DNA of 64,000 bases from CAYNJY01 sp964397755 (GTDB lineage: Bacteria > Patescibacteriota > Microgenomatia > UBA10105 > UBA927), in assembly GCA_964397755.1 (NCBI GenBank), contig CAYNJY010000004.1, positions 1-64,000 on the forward strand. Direction: 5' to 3'. The notes beneath the pieces were generated by a model, which searched no databases, was not told the DNA's origin, and saw nothing but the letters and a program-made list of their open reading frames with translations. Both the position numbers and the translations under genes were made by a program. This document shows, piece after piece, positions 57,180 through 64,000 of this stretch. How positions within the stretch are numbered: the first letter of the stretch is position 1; each line of letters opens with the position of its first letter.

Positions 57180-58042
57180 ATGTGGATACCTCTTGCTTTG
57201 ACGACCGCGGTAGTCACCTCGATCAATTGGGTGATCTTTAAGCACCTGACGCGCCGGACGCACTATACCATCGTTGCCCTGGGGCAGATGATCGCAGCCT
57301 TGCCGTTTCAGGCGCTTATTGTTTTTTTTTGGTATCGACCGATGGCGCTTGAGCCGATGTTCTGGGTAGGAATGCTCGGGAGTGGACTCCTCAATATTGT
57401 GACAACAATTCTTTCTTTTAAGACCTTAATTATGGAAGATATCTCGTTCCTCGCGCCGATTGCGGCGTTCAATCCGCTCCTTGTCACCTTCGTTTCCAGC
57501 CTCACCCTCAAGGAGTATCCGAGTGTTACCGGGATAGTGGGGATAGTACTTATTGGGCTTGGGGCGTCTCTGCTTGGTCGAGAAGGGAAAGAGCGGCCCC
57601 ATGTTTCTCTTCTTCGGCTGTTTGGCAGAAAGAGCGTCCGGTATATGCTTGTCGTCTACGCATCTGGGCGCTGACGCCTACATTGGAAAAGCTCGCGCTC
57701 GCCAACTCAGTTCCGCCAAACCCACCTCTTCTCTCCTTGGGAAGCGGGAGCATCATCCTTTTCGGGCTGCTTCCGGTGGTTGCAAGGAGAACCAGGAGCC
57801 AAGTTTCCAAGCTTTGGAGTATTGCGCCGGTTGTGCTTGTTACTGGCCTTCTTGCGACACTCTCCCAAATTGCCGCCTTCACCGCGTTCACCTTGACCAA
57901 CGTCGGCTACGCGACCGCGGTGTTTAAGCTGAATATGCTCTTTACCATTCTCCTTGCGCACGCGTTCCTCAAGGAGAGAGTTACGGCCCGACTTCCCGCT
58001 ACGATTTTCATGTTCACTGGCGTTCTCCTTCTTGCCGCGTGA
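57180..58042 (+). pseudogene. EamA-family transporter with frameshift
   Basis: The first frame (164 residues) gives an EamA half: WIPLALTTAVVTSINWVIFK to ISFLAPIAAFNPLLVTFVSS and ends SVRYMLVVYASGR. The second frame, one base out of register from about 57666, continues with LTPTLEKLALANSV and a complete second half ending FMFTGVLLLAA. The junction is a GGG run; one additional G would restore a single protein of about 287 residues. Either the gene is recently inactivated or the base is missing from the assembly. Confidence 0.8.
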
Positions 58043-58068
58043 GCCTCTACCATGTCAGATGTGGGGTC

Positions 58069-58653
58069 TCACCTGGCCGTAGCAACGACGTTTCTTCGAA
58101 GAAGGAGCATTGCGACGAAAGCCCAGTTCGCACAGACAAGGTACACAGGATAGAGAGCTGTGACGAGTGATACTTTCTCCAAAGCAAAAAAGGCGATAAG
58201 AAACTTGAGACCGCTTATTGCATAGGTGATGAGTGTCTCCTCGTGGGGTTTGACGTACGATTTGCGGAAGGTTGGAAAAAACCCAAGCGCATCAACAAGG
58301 GTAATGAGGATGACGGAGAGAAGCGGACCTTTGGTGAGAAACCAGAGCGCAAGGGCACTACCGGCACCAATCAAGCTCCACCAGTCGGAGCGAGTAATCG
58401 TTCGTTCACCCCGGGAAGTCCCAAGGAAAAATATTGCGGTGCAGGCAATAGCGGTGAACCCGGTCACCCATGCGCCGGAACCAGCACCCCCAGACAGCTG
58501 ACCGAAGAATCCTATGGTTGTGATGGCAGCCCACACGAGCCAGGAGAACGCGTGGGGTTTCGTGCGGCCGGCAAAAACGTCGCGGAAGTAGGGGATGTAG
58601 GAAAAGAGGGCAATCACTGTTGCGAGCGAGCCGAAGAACACCTTAAGGTTCAT
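58069..58653 (-). CDS. multi-TM membrane protein (PQ-loop-like)
   Basis: The 194-residue protein has about seven membrane helices. The N-terminal SLATVIALFSYIPYFRDVFA and FSWLVWAAITTIGFFGQLSG resemble the PQ-loop/SWEET-type hairpin, repeated in the second half as ITLVDALGFFPTFRKSYVKP. Transport function is possible but unproven. The start MNLKVFFGS follows a GGTTCAT context; longer frames enter the Nudix gene. Confidence 0.65.
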   Translation of the reverse strand: MNLKVFFGSLATVIALFSYIPYFRDVFAGRTKPHAFSWLVWAAITTIGFFGQLSGGAGSGAWVTGFTAIACTAIFFLGTSRGERTITRSDWWSLIGAGSALALWFLTKGPLLSVILITLVDALGFFPTFRKSYVKPHEETLITYAISGLKFLIAFFALEKVSLVTALYPVYLVCANWAFVAMLLLRRNVVATAR

Positions 58654-58669
58654 ACGCGTACGCTCTATC

Positions 58670-59110
58670 TTACCACCCGCGCTCGGAGAAGAATACTCCT
58701 TTTTGGTACGCCTCAATTGCGGCGCGAATATAGAGGACAGTGTCTCGTGGGAGTTGGCTCAATGGGAACCATCGCAAGTCGTCGCACTTTTCCGGCTCGC
58801 AGATAGAAGGCGTTCCGTTCCACGACGATACATGGAAGAAAAAATCCATGCGGATGTCAAACTCTTTTCGGTGCATGACGTGGACAAGGGTTAGGCTCGA
58901 GGGCTTGAGAGAAAGGCCTACCTCCTCCCGCACCTCGCGGCATAAAGAGTCGGTCAGCGACTCATCCTCCTCAACGTGTCCTGCCGGCAGGCTGTACATG
59001 CCGTCCGCGTAGCCGGTGTTTCTGCGCCGGGCGAGAAGAATCTTCTTGTTCTTGATGAAGAAAGGGTAGCAGGAGGCAATCATTTTGAATCGAGCTCGAG
59101 GGTTTCTCAT
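58670..59110 (-). CDS. Nudix hydrolase
   Basis: The 146-residue protein has a complete Nudix box: GHVEEDESLTDSLCREVREE followed by VGL. A leading MYSLPAGH precedes it. The N-terminal FFIKNKKILLARRRNTGY and C-terminal CDDLRWFPLSQLP support the fold. The likely substrates are nucleoside diphosphate derivatives. It is intact, unlike the truncated relative at the left end of the window. It lies upstream of the PQ-loop-like gene in the same direction. Confidence 0.9.
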   Translation of the reverse strand: MRNPRARFKMIASCYPFFIKNKKILLARRRNTGYADGMYSLPAGHVEEDESLTDSLCREVREEVGLSLKPSSLTLVHVMHRKEFDIRMDFFFHVSSWNGTPSICEPEKCDDLRWFPLSQLPRDTVLYIRAAIEAYQKGVFFSERGW

Positions 59111-59159
59111 GTGTCTGTTTATACCACAAAGAGAGTTTTGGAGGCGAGGCGTTTGCACA

Positions 59160-59188
59160 AATGCCTAAAATGGTGGAAAATAGGCATT
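59160..59188 (+). promoter_or_regulatory. inverted repeat abutting a start codon
   Basis: AATGCCTA and TAGGCATT are perfect inverted repeats of eight bases separated by 13 bases; the next base is the A of the ATG of the M23-winged-helix gene. It could be an operator for that protein or, in RNA, a hairpin that blocks ribosome access. The loop contains GGTGGAA. Confidence 0.5.
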
Positions 59189-59953
59189 ATGGAGGACGTG
59201 TTCCTGCGGCTGCCGTTTGCCGGCGATTACCCAATAAGCCTGGGTTTCGGAAGTAGCCCGAGCGACTCAACCCTTGGCCAGAAGTTCCAGGAATGGGGCA
59301 TCGCCGGCCACCACGGGATTGACTTCGCCCTGCCGGTGGGCACACCGATTCTCGCTTCTGATTTTGGTACAGTGTTGCAAGTTGGTGACGATGGAGACTG
59401 GGGGATCTCAATCAGGCTTTCCCACTCGTGGGGGGAGAGTATCTTCGGCCACCTGTCACAAGCTCTGGTTGCTACAGGGCAGGCGGTTGCCAAAGGAGAG
59501 CTTCTCGGATACTCCGGGCAGACTGGCGCCGCGGTCGGTCCGCACCTCCACTTTGGCATCCGGCCGGAGAGCTATGACCTAAACAACGGCTACCTCGGCT
59601 ATGTAGATCCGACGCCATTTTTTAGTCAATCACAAGAGGCGATAGGCTCGCCAGTTACCCAAGCGGCCGAGGAGGGAGGAGTAGCGCCGGTGGGCCTCGG
59701 CGAGGGATCAGGCGACAGACTTAGACGCCTCCGAAATCGAGCGCTTGAAGTGCGTAGAGAGAAGCGGGAGGAGATTCTTTCCGAAATAGTCGAGCTTGCG
59801 CGTGAGAATCCGGTCACAAGCGGAATGCTTCAGAAGACGTTTCGTATCTCGCGACAAACCGCGACCAACTACCTTGCCGCGCTTGTGGGAGAAGGACGCC
59901 TTGTCCGAAGTGGGAAAAATCGAGGGGCGCGCTACAACGCCCCGAAATCGTAG
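59189..59953 (+). CDS. M23 peptidase domain fused to winged helix
   Basis: The 254-residue protein starts with an M23 domain (about 1-150): GHHGIDFALPVGTPILASDF, ESIFGHLSQALVATGQ and GPHLHFGIRPE give all zinc ligands. No signal peptide or membrane helix is present. After a Gly/Glu linker, the last 70 residues are a winged-helix domain with LEVRREKREEILSEIVELAR, then SGMLQKTFRISRQTATNYLA and GRLVRSGKNRGARY. A cytoplasmic wall-peptidase fold joined to a DNA-binding domain is unusual: it may sense wall fragments and regulate genes. The inverted repeat at its start codon would suit autoregulation. Confidence 0.8.
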   Translation: MEDVFLRLPFAGDYPISLGFGSSPSDSTLGQKFQEWGIAGHHGIDFALPVGTPILASDFGTVLQVGDDGDWGISIRLSHSWGESIFGHLSQALVATGQAVAKGELLGYSGQTGAAVGPHLHFGIRPESYDLNNGYLGYVDPTPFFSQSQEAIGSPVTQAAEEGGVAPVGLGEGSGDRLRRLRNRALEVRREKREEILSEIVELARENPVTSGMLQKTFRISRQTATNYLAALVGEGRLVRSGKNRGARYNAPKS

Positions 59954-59990
59954 ACAAAGAGCACCAATTGCCCACAGGCGTGAAGTGTGG

Positions 59991-59996
59991 TATCCT
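59991..59996 (+). promoter_or_regulatory. -10 box, leaderless spacing
   Basis: TATCCT is followed by seven bases and the ATG of the SurA-like gene, without a ribosome-binding site. Confidence 0.4.
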
Positions 59997-60003
59997 TCGG
60001 CCT

Positions 60004-60669
60004 ATGCCGAAAACAAAACGGTCAAAGAAGTCAAAAGCGCTCCGCGTCAAACTTCCACCAACTGCTCCTGAGGGCGTGATGCCAAGCTTTCAGAATGCCC
60101 CCAAAACAAAGTCCTGGAAAGTCCCAGTCTTCCTCGTGGTGCTTCTCGTTCTCCTTGTTGCGGCGCGAAAAGGGTGGATCGTTTCCGCAGTTGTCAACGG
60201 CCGGCCGATCTTTAGCTGGCAGCTCAATAACGTCCTCGTGTCGCGCTTTGGCAAACAGACGCTTGAGGGCATGGTTGGCGAAACACTCATCGTTCAGGAA
60301 GCGCGAAAAGCCGGTGTCCGCGTCATTCAGGCGGATATTGACGCGAAAGCGAGCGAGTTTACCCAGAGCCTCGGCTCGGGAGTCAACCTCGACGACCTCC
60401 TGCGGCTCCAGGGGATGACGAAAGAAGACTTTGAAAATCAAATCCTCGTGCAGCTCACCATTGAAAAGCTCCTCAGCCGTGATCTCGTTATTACCGAGAG
60501 CGACATAGACACCTTCATCGCCACCAACCGTGCGCGTTTAACGGCAACGACAGAAGCCGCACTTCGCGACGAAGCGCGCCAGACAATCACCGCAGACTTC
60601 GTCGGCGAAAAGATCCAGACGTGGTTCACCGAGCTCAAAGCCAAAGCCAAAATCCTCAGATTGCTGTGA
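60004..60669 (+). CDS. SurA N-terminal-like membrane-anchored chaperone
   Basis: The 221-residue protein has a basic N-terminus, one membrane helix (about residues 40-60: VPVFLVVLLVLLVAARKGW), and an outer SurA_N-like helical domain (SWQLNNVLVSRFGKQTLEGM, GETLIVQEARKAGV, then GMTKEDFENQILVQLTIEKL). No peptidyl-prolyl isomerase domain follows. It likely helps folding of exported proteins near the membrane. Upstream frames run into the previous gene and are rejected. Confidence 0.8.
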   Translation: MPKTKRSKKSKALRVKLPPTAPEGVMPSFQNAPKTKSWKVPVFLVVLLVLLVAARKGWIVSAVVNGRPIFSWQLNNVLVSRFGKQTLEGMVGETLIVQEARKAGVRVIQADIDAKASEFTQSLGSGVNLDDLLRLQGMTKEDFENQILVQLTIEKLLSRDLVITESDIDTFIATNRARLTATTEAALRDEARQTITADFVGEKIQTWFTELKAKAKILRLL

Positions 60670-60675
60670 AGACCT

Positions 60676-60718
60676 GTCCTTCGGAAAGACTCAGGACTTC
60701 GGAATGCTTACGCATTCC
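60676..60718. repeat. two palindromes between surA-like and epmA genes
   Basis: GTCCT and AGGAC flank TCGGAAAGACTC, closely resembling the palindrome inserted in the thiolase gene (CCTTCGGTAAGACTCAGG). Next to it GGAATGC-TTAC-GCATTCC forms a perfect seven-base-pair hairpin. They may serve as terminator for the preceding gene although no U-run follows. Confidence 0.5.
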
Positions 60719-60731
60719 TCCGGCACTGACG

Positions 60732-60737
60732 TACAAT
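60732..60737 (+). promoter_or_regulatory. epmA -10 box, leaderless spacing
   Basis: TACAAT is followed by seven bases and the ATG at 60745. An alternative ATG three codons earlier overlaps the box itself, so the later ATG is the start. Confidence 0.5.
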
Positions 60738-60744
60738 GTACACC

Positions 60745-61803
60745 ATGTCTGCATGGCGTAGACTGCTCGATAAGCCTGAGCTTTGGGAGCGCTACTTTAT
60801 CCGGGAAAAGGTTGTTAAGGCGATCCGCTCCTTTTTTGACGAGGGCGGTTTCCGTGAAGTAGAGACGCCGCTTCTTATTTCTCACCCGCCGGCAGAAAGC
60901 TACCTTGATGTGTTTGAAACAACGCTGTTTGACCGGAATCGCAAACCGACGAAGGCCTACCTCTCAACCTCTCCGGAAGTTTCACTCAAGAAACTCATGG
61001 TTGCAGGGCTCGGCAACTGCTACAGTCTCACCAAAAGCTTTCGCAACATGGAGATCTACGGGAAGCTCCATAACCCGGAATTCACCATCCTCGAATGGTA
61101 CCGCGTTGGTGTCGACTATAAAAAAATCATGTCCGACTGCGAGAAGCTGCTCAATCGGATCGCCCGCTCTCTTTCTCAACCTGGGTTTGTCCTTGAATAC
61201 CAAGGGCGGCGGGTGGACCTTACCCCTCCATGGGAACGGTTGACGGTGGCCGAGGCATGTGCCACATGGGCGCACGTAGACCTTGAAGAATTTTTTGACA
61301 TAGACGCTGCCCGACGAATTGCCAAGGGGAAAGGCTATAACGTCGAGGCGAAGACCACGTGGGGAGAACTCTTTCATCAAATATTTCTCAACGAAGTCGA
61401 GCCAAAGTTGGGGAGGGGACGGCCTACCATTCTGTACGAGTTTCCGGGATCCATGGCGGCTCTGGCGCGAAAGAAACCTTCTGACCCGCGTTTCGCCGAG
61501 CGCTTCGAGTTTTACATCGAGGGCTTGGAGCTGGGCGACTGCTACAGCGAGCTCACCGACGCGAGAGAACAAGAGGAGCGGTTCAAAAAAGAGCTTGCCG
61601 AAGTAAAAAGACTAGGCAAGACAGCCTACGATTTTGATCACGACTTTATCGAAGCGCTCAAAGTCGGGTTGCCAGAGTGTAGCGGGATAGCTGTGGGCGT
61701 TGACCGGCTGGTGATGCTCTTTGCCGATGTTACCGACATTGCCGATACCCTGTTTTTTCCGGCAAAGGAGTTGTTTAGCAACAAGAAGAACGATGGTACG
61801 TAA
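60745..61803 (+). CDS. epmA: elongation factor P-lysine ligase (EpmA/GenX)
   Basis: The 352-residue protein is a class II lysyl-tRNA-synthetase-like enzyme without the anticodon-binding domain. Motif 1 is GFREVETPLLISHP, motif 2 is TKSFRNMEIYGKLHNPEFTI and motif 3 is GIAVGVDRLVMLF. EpmA attaches beta-lysine to a lysine of EF-P and so helps ribosomes through proline runs. The gene is followed by efp, which supports this role over a true LysRS. No epmB (lysine 2,3-aminomutase) is seen in the window. Confidence 0.93.
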   Translation: MSAWRRLLDKPELWERYFIREKVVKAIRSFFDEGGFREVETPLLISHPPAESYLDVFETTLFDRNRKPTKAYLSTSPEVSLKKLMVAGLGNCYSLTKSFRNMEIYGKLHNPEFTILEWYRVGVDYKKIMSDCEKLLNRIARSLSQPGFVLEYQGRRVDLTPPWERLTVAEACATWAHVDLEEFFDIDAARRIAKGKGYNVEAKTTWGELFHQIFLNEVEPKLGRGRPTILYEFPGSMAALARKKPSDPRFAERFEFYIEGLELGDCYSELTDAREQEERFKKELAEVKRLGKTAYDFDHDFIEALKVGLPECSGIAVGVDRLVMLFADVTDIADTLFFPAKELFSNKKNDGT

Positions 61804-61897
61804 GGAATGCTTTGTAGGCCAAGAGGAACGCGACAAAAAGAAGCGCTGATCCGAGAATCACTGCGGCAAAATATCCGGCAGAAAGGTTTACCAGCAC
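61775..61897 (-). CDS. possible small membrane protein opposite epmA-efp gap
   Basis: On the minus strand a frame of about 40 residues (GTG start, VLVNLSAGYFAAVILGSALL, then FVAFLLAYKAFLTYHR) gives a clean membrane helix followed by a basic end. The codons look protein-like and the frame lies mostly in the gap between epmA and efp, overlapping the end of epmA by 29 bases. No start with a ribosome-binding site is evident. It may be real but is weakly supported. Confidence 0.3.
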   Translation of the reverse strand: MLVNLSAGYFAAVILGSALLFVAFLLAYKAFLTYHRSSCC

Positions 61898-61984
61898 ATC
61901 AGCAACCGTCTGAAAAAAAGGAGTGGATCTATACGAACCATTATGCGATAATACAGGTGTCCCGTGCGGGATATTTTTATTGTT

Positions 61985-62548
61985 ATGGCAACGATTACTA
62001 CAGCAAATTTCAGAAAAGGCATATGTATTGAGTTTAAAGATGAGCCGCACCAGATACTGGAGATGCAATTTGTGAATCCCGGGAAGGGCTCTGCCTTTAT
62101 CCGCACTCGCCTCAAGTCTCTCAAAACCGGCCGGGTGCAGGAGTTTACCTTCAAGTCCGGCGAGTCAGTCGAGGAGGTGCCGGTTGTGACCCGCGAGATG
62201 CAGTACCTCTACCAAGAAGGGGACACGTACGTGTTTATGGACAACCGGACCTATGAGCAGTATGGACTTGTGGAAGGCCTACTCGAGGATTACGCACAGT
62301 ACCTCAAACCGAACGACACGTATCAAATTCTGCTTCACGGTGAAGAAGCTGTCGGCATCCGCTTCCCCAAAAAAGTCCGCCTGGCGGTCACCGAGGCCGA
62401 GGAGGGCAGCCGCGGCGATACGGTTTCTGGAGCCACCAAGATCGTGACCATTGAAACAGGCCTCAAGGTAACCGTGCCCTTGTTTATCAAAAAGGGAGAG
62501 GTGATAGCAATCGACACCGAAACCGGCGAGTACCTAGAGAGAGCGTAG
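61985..62548 (+). CDS. efp: translation elongation factor P
   Basis: The 187-residue factor prevents stalling at polyproline. The N-terminal KOW-like domain has FVNPGKGSAFIRTRLKSLKT, with Lys34 in the PGKG loop as the modification site, and fits the EpmA type of modification. Domains 2 and 3 are OB folds, with VFMDNRTYEQYGL and the C-terminal GATKIVTIETGLKVTVPLF. Longer frames would extend into a hairpin-rich leader. Many genes in this window encode proline-rich linkers, which would need this factor. Confidence 0.97.
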   Translation: MATITTANFRKGICIEFKDEPHQILEMQFVNPGKGSAFIRTRLKSLKTGRVQEFTFKSGESVEEVPVVTREMQYLYQEGDTYVFMDNRTYEQYGLVEGLLEDYAQYLKPNDTYQILLHGEEAVGIRFPKKVRLAVTEAEEGSRGDTVSGATKIVTIETGLKVTVPLFIKKGEVIAIDTETGEYLERA

Positions 62549-62625
62549 AACCCCCAAGCGACAAAGACACGCCATAGCGTGGATTTGTCGCTTTCGTGGA
62601 TGCGGTGGTTGTGGGCACGAGATTG

Positions 62626-62631
62626 TATAAT
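62626..62631 (+). promoter_or_regulatory. thermonuclease gene -10 box, leaderless spacing
   Basis: TATAAT, preceded by TTG, is followed by seven bases and the ATG of the next gene, without a ribosome-binding site. Confidence 0.55.
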
Positions 62632-62638
62632 TGGCTGG

Positions 62639-63421
62639 ATGCGCAAGCTCCTTACTTTTTTGGCAATCTTTCTTGTTGGTTTTGGGACAAGTCAACTCAT
62701 TTCTTTCTTCCGTACCCCCGGAATCAGGCTGTTAAACAAATCGGTGGAGGTTACCAAAGAAGCAACCGCAACCAGCGTGCTCACCGATAAAGCACGTGAA
62801 GAAGCTCGTGTAAGCCGCGTCATTGATGGGGATACGATCGAGCTTGAGGGTGGACGCAAGGTTCGCTACATCGGCATTGATACGCCCGAGGTGGTGGATC
62901 CGCGAAAACCTGTTGAGTGCTTTGGGAAAGAGGCGAAAGAAGAGAATAGACGACTGGTAGACGGGAGGACAGTAAAACTTGAAAAGGACGTATCCGAGAT
63001 TGATCGCTACGGACGGTTACTTCGATATATCTACATTGGCGATGTGATGATCAATGAAGCACTAGTTCGAAATGGTTTTGCCCACGCGTCGAGCTACCCG
63101 CCGGACGTGAAGAACCAAGAGCGACTCTTTGCTGCCGAGCGAGAAGCGCGGGAGAATAATCGCGGGTTGTGGGGAGGATGTACTTCTTCAACAATACAAC
63201 AATTTAACAATGTAACAATTTCACCAACAGTAGTAGGCGGTAGTTCATCAGATTGTAGTATCAAGGGTAATATTAGCTCAAAGGGAGAAAAGATCTACCA
63301 CCTTCCCGGCTGCGGATCGTATAACAAGACGGCAATCGATGAATCCAAAGGCGAACGCTGGTTTTGCATAGAGGGCGAAGCCCTCTCCGCCGGCTGGCGC
63401 AAAGCCAAAAACTGCCCGTAG
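62639..63421 (+). CDS. thermonuclease (SNase) with C-terminal cysteine domain
   Basis: The 260-residue protein has an N-terminal anchor or signal helix (LLTFLAIFLVGFGTSQLISF), then an SNase domain at about 55-180. Catalytic residues are visible in VIDGDTIELEGGRKVRYIGI, DTPEV and DRYGRLLRYIYIG. The C-terminal 60 residues (CSIKGNISSKGEKIYHLPGC and WFCIEGEALSAGWRKAKNC) form a small domain often found after SNase domains. The linker between them is encoded by CAACAAT-like heptamers (TIQQFNNVTI). It is probably an exported nuclease acting on environmental DNA or RNA, of use to a cell that salvages nucleotides or takes up DNA. Confidence 0.92.
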   Translation: MRKLLTFLAIFLVGFGTSQLISFFRTPGIRLLNKSVEVTKEATATSVLTDKAREEARVSRVIDGDTIELEGGRKVRYIGIDTPEVVDPRKPVECFGKEAKEENRRLVDGRTVKLEKDVSEIDRYGRLLRYIYIGDVMINEALVRNGFAHASSYPPDVKNQERLFAAEREARENNRGLWGGCTSSTIQQFNNVTISPTVVGGSSSDCSIKGNISSKGEKIYHLPGCGSYNKTAIDESKGERWFCIEGEALSAGWRKAKNCP

Positions 63422-63472
63422 TGACACTAATGAGAGTTGACAGTTATGAGGTGCGGGTGAAAGAATAAAAAC

Positions 63473-64000
63473 ATGGACGACCCACTGCACACAGAAAAGA
63501 ACGTTACGCAGGGACAATTGCAGCCAAGCCCACAAGAGCAAACGCCAGAGGGCATAGCGATTGAGGAAACGCCGATCGTCGAAGACGCTCCGCCAGCCCC
63601 GATTGAATCGGGGCCAGGACGCCCGCGCAAAGGATCGTTCATAGCATTCATCGAGACACTTCTCATTCTCGGTATTCTTTTTACGTTCGGCGTGTGGATT
63701 GGCATGGTATTGCCGGATTACCTCTCGCGTTTTACGACAGAAGAAGCAGTTCCTCCACCACCACGCGCGAGCGTGACAGTAGCCCCGACACCGACGCCAG
63801 AGCCGCCCCAATGGAAAATTTACCGGGTCATAAGCGGTACAACGAAACTCCCGGTTGAGGGAATTTCCTACCAGTTGCCATCGAGCATGCTCGAGCCTGT
63901 CTGTGATGGAGCAAGTTGCGCGTCGCAGGGCACGTACCTTCCCGGCGGCAGCCGCCTTACCGTTGCGGCGCGTGGGAGCGGCCAGCTTCTCCCTGACTAT
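63473..64000 (+). CDS. proline-rich one-TM protein, truncated by window end
   Basis: The frame starts with MDDPLHTEKNVTQGQLQPSP and runs open to the last base of the window (176 codons seen). An acidic, proline-rich N-terminus is followed by RPRKGSFIAFIETLLILGI and a membrane helix, then a Pro/Thr-rich linker (PPPPRASVTVAPTPTPEPP) and the start of an outer domain with VCDGASCASQGTYLPGG. I do not recognise the family. It may be an anchored surface protein. Confidence 0.65.
   Translation, partial: MDDPLHTEKNVTQGQLQPSPQEQTPEGIAIEETPIVEDAPPAPIESGPGRPRKGSFIAFIETLLILGILFTFGVWIGMVLPDYLSRFTTEEAVPPPPRASVTVAPTPTPEPPQWKIYRVISGTTKLPVEGISYQLPSSMLEPVCDGASCASQGTYLPGGSRLTVAARGSGQLLPDY

Overview
The window looks like a chromosomal segment of a Candidate Phyla Radiation (Patescibacteria, Parcubacteria-like) bacterium. 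The reasons are the mixture of standard bacterial housekeeping genes (rpoD, dnaG, dnaA, dnaN, rpmH-rnpA-yidD-yidC-khpB, smpB-ssrA, efp) with gene sets typical of that group: a PrgI/VirB4/M23 secretion cluster, many short VirB2-like membrane proteins, a DUF4012 protein, a SpoIID protein with a coiled coil, and compact genes whose promoters sit directly on the start codon. This placement is inference; no rRNA gene is present to test it. No sign of a variant genetic code is seen.

Layout. 1-9.8 kb: a tRNA-rich, partly decayed region with seven tRNAs (Asn, two Arg, and all four Ser isoacceptors), an ArsR-LUD pair, rpoD, dnaG, truncated or broken genes (Nudix, GIY-YIG, LAGLIDADG-like, XRE) and stable short palindromes. 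9.9-16.6 kb, minus strand: thiamine pyrophosphokinase, comF, tmRNA, smpB, a phosphatase-like/beta-propeller membrane protein, a PH-domain membrane protein and a SpoIID cell-wall protein. 16.7-17.8 kb: two VirB2-like genes. 17.8-26.8 kb, minus strand: an ECF sigma factor, a small membrane protein, a Yip1-like protein, then the mevalonate pathway (HMG-CoA reductase, archaeal-type HMG-CoA synthase, thiolase, DUF35, mevalonate kinase, phosphomevalonate kinase, diphosphomevalonate decarboxylase) ending in undecaprenyl diphosphate synthase. 26.8-30.7 kb: six more VirB2-like proteins and a VirB6/TrbL-like channel protein. 30.7-34.4 kb: a convergent 1217-residue protein of unknown function. 34.5-35.8 kb: nadE-nadD. 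36-42.9 kb: PrgI-like, TraC-like, VirB4, an M23 peptidase with membrane segments, and an anchored protein. 43-49.5 kb: the replication-origin neighbourhood (dnaN, DnaA boxes, dnaA, then rpmH-rnpA-yidD-yidC-khpB). 49.5-56.4 kb: polysaccharide polymerase/flippase, RNase H, DUF4012, ribosomal protein L25 and a TPR-like protein. 56.4-64 kb: nth, a frameshifted EamA transporter, Nudix, an M23-winged-helix fusion, a SurA-like protein, epmA-efp, a thermonuclease and a truncated proline-rich membrane protein.

How it fits together. The mevalonate operon supplies isopentenyl diphosphate and, through UppS, the lipid carrier for the cell-wall and surface-glycan genes (flippase, polymerase, SpoIID, M23). 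The VirB2-like/VirB6/PrgI/VirB4/M23 genes look like one envelope-spanning type IV-secretion-related apparatus split over three loci. No relaxase or VirD4 coupling protein is visible here.

The most notable signals are the eight-member VirB2-like set with a large unknown partner candidate; a tmRNA with an unusual predicted tag and T-loop, whose terminator contains the comF ribosome-binding site; overlapping divergent promoters between the sigma/mevalonate operon and the pilin array; leaderless promoter spacing at many genes; and period-7 repeat tracts that run through coding sequences.
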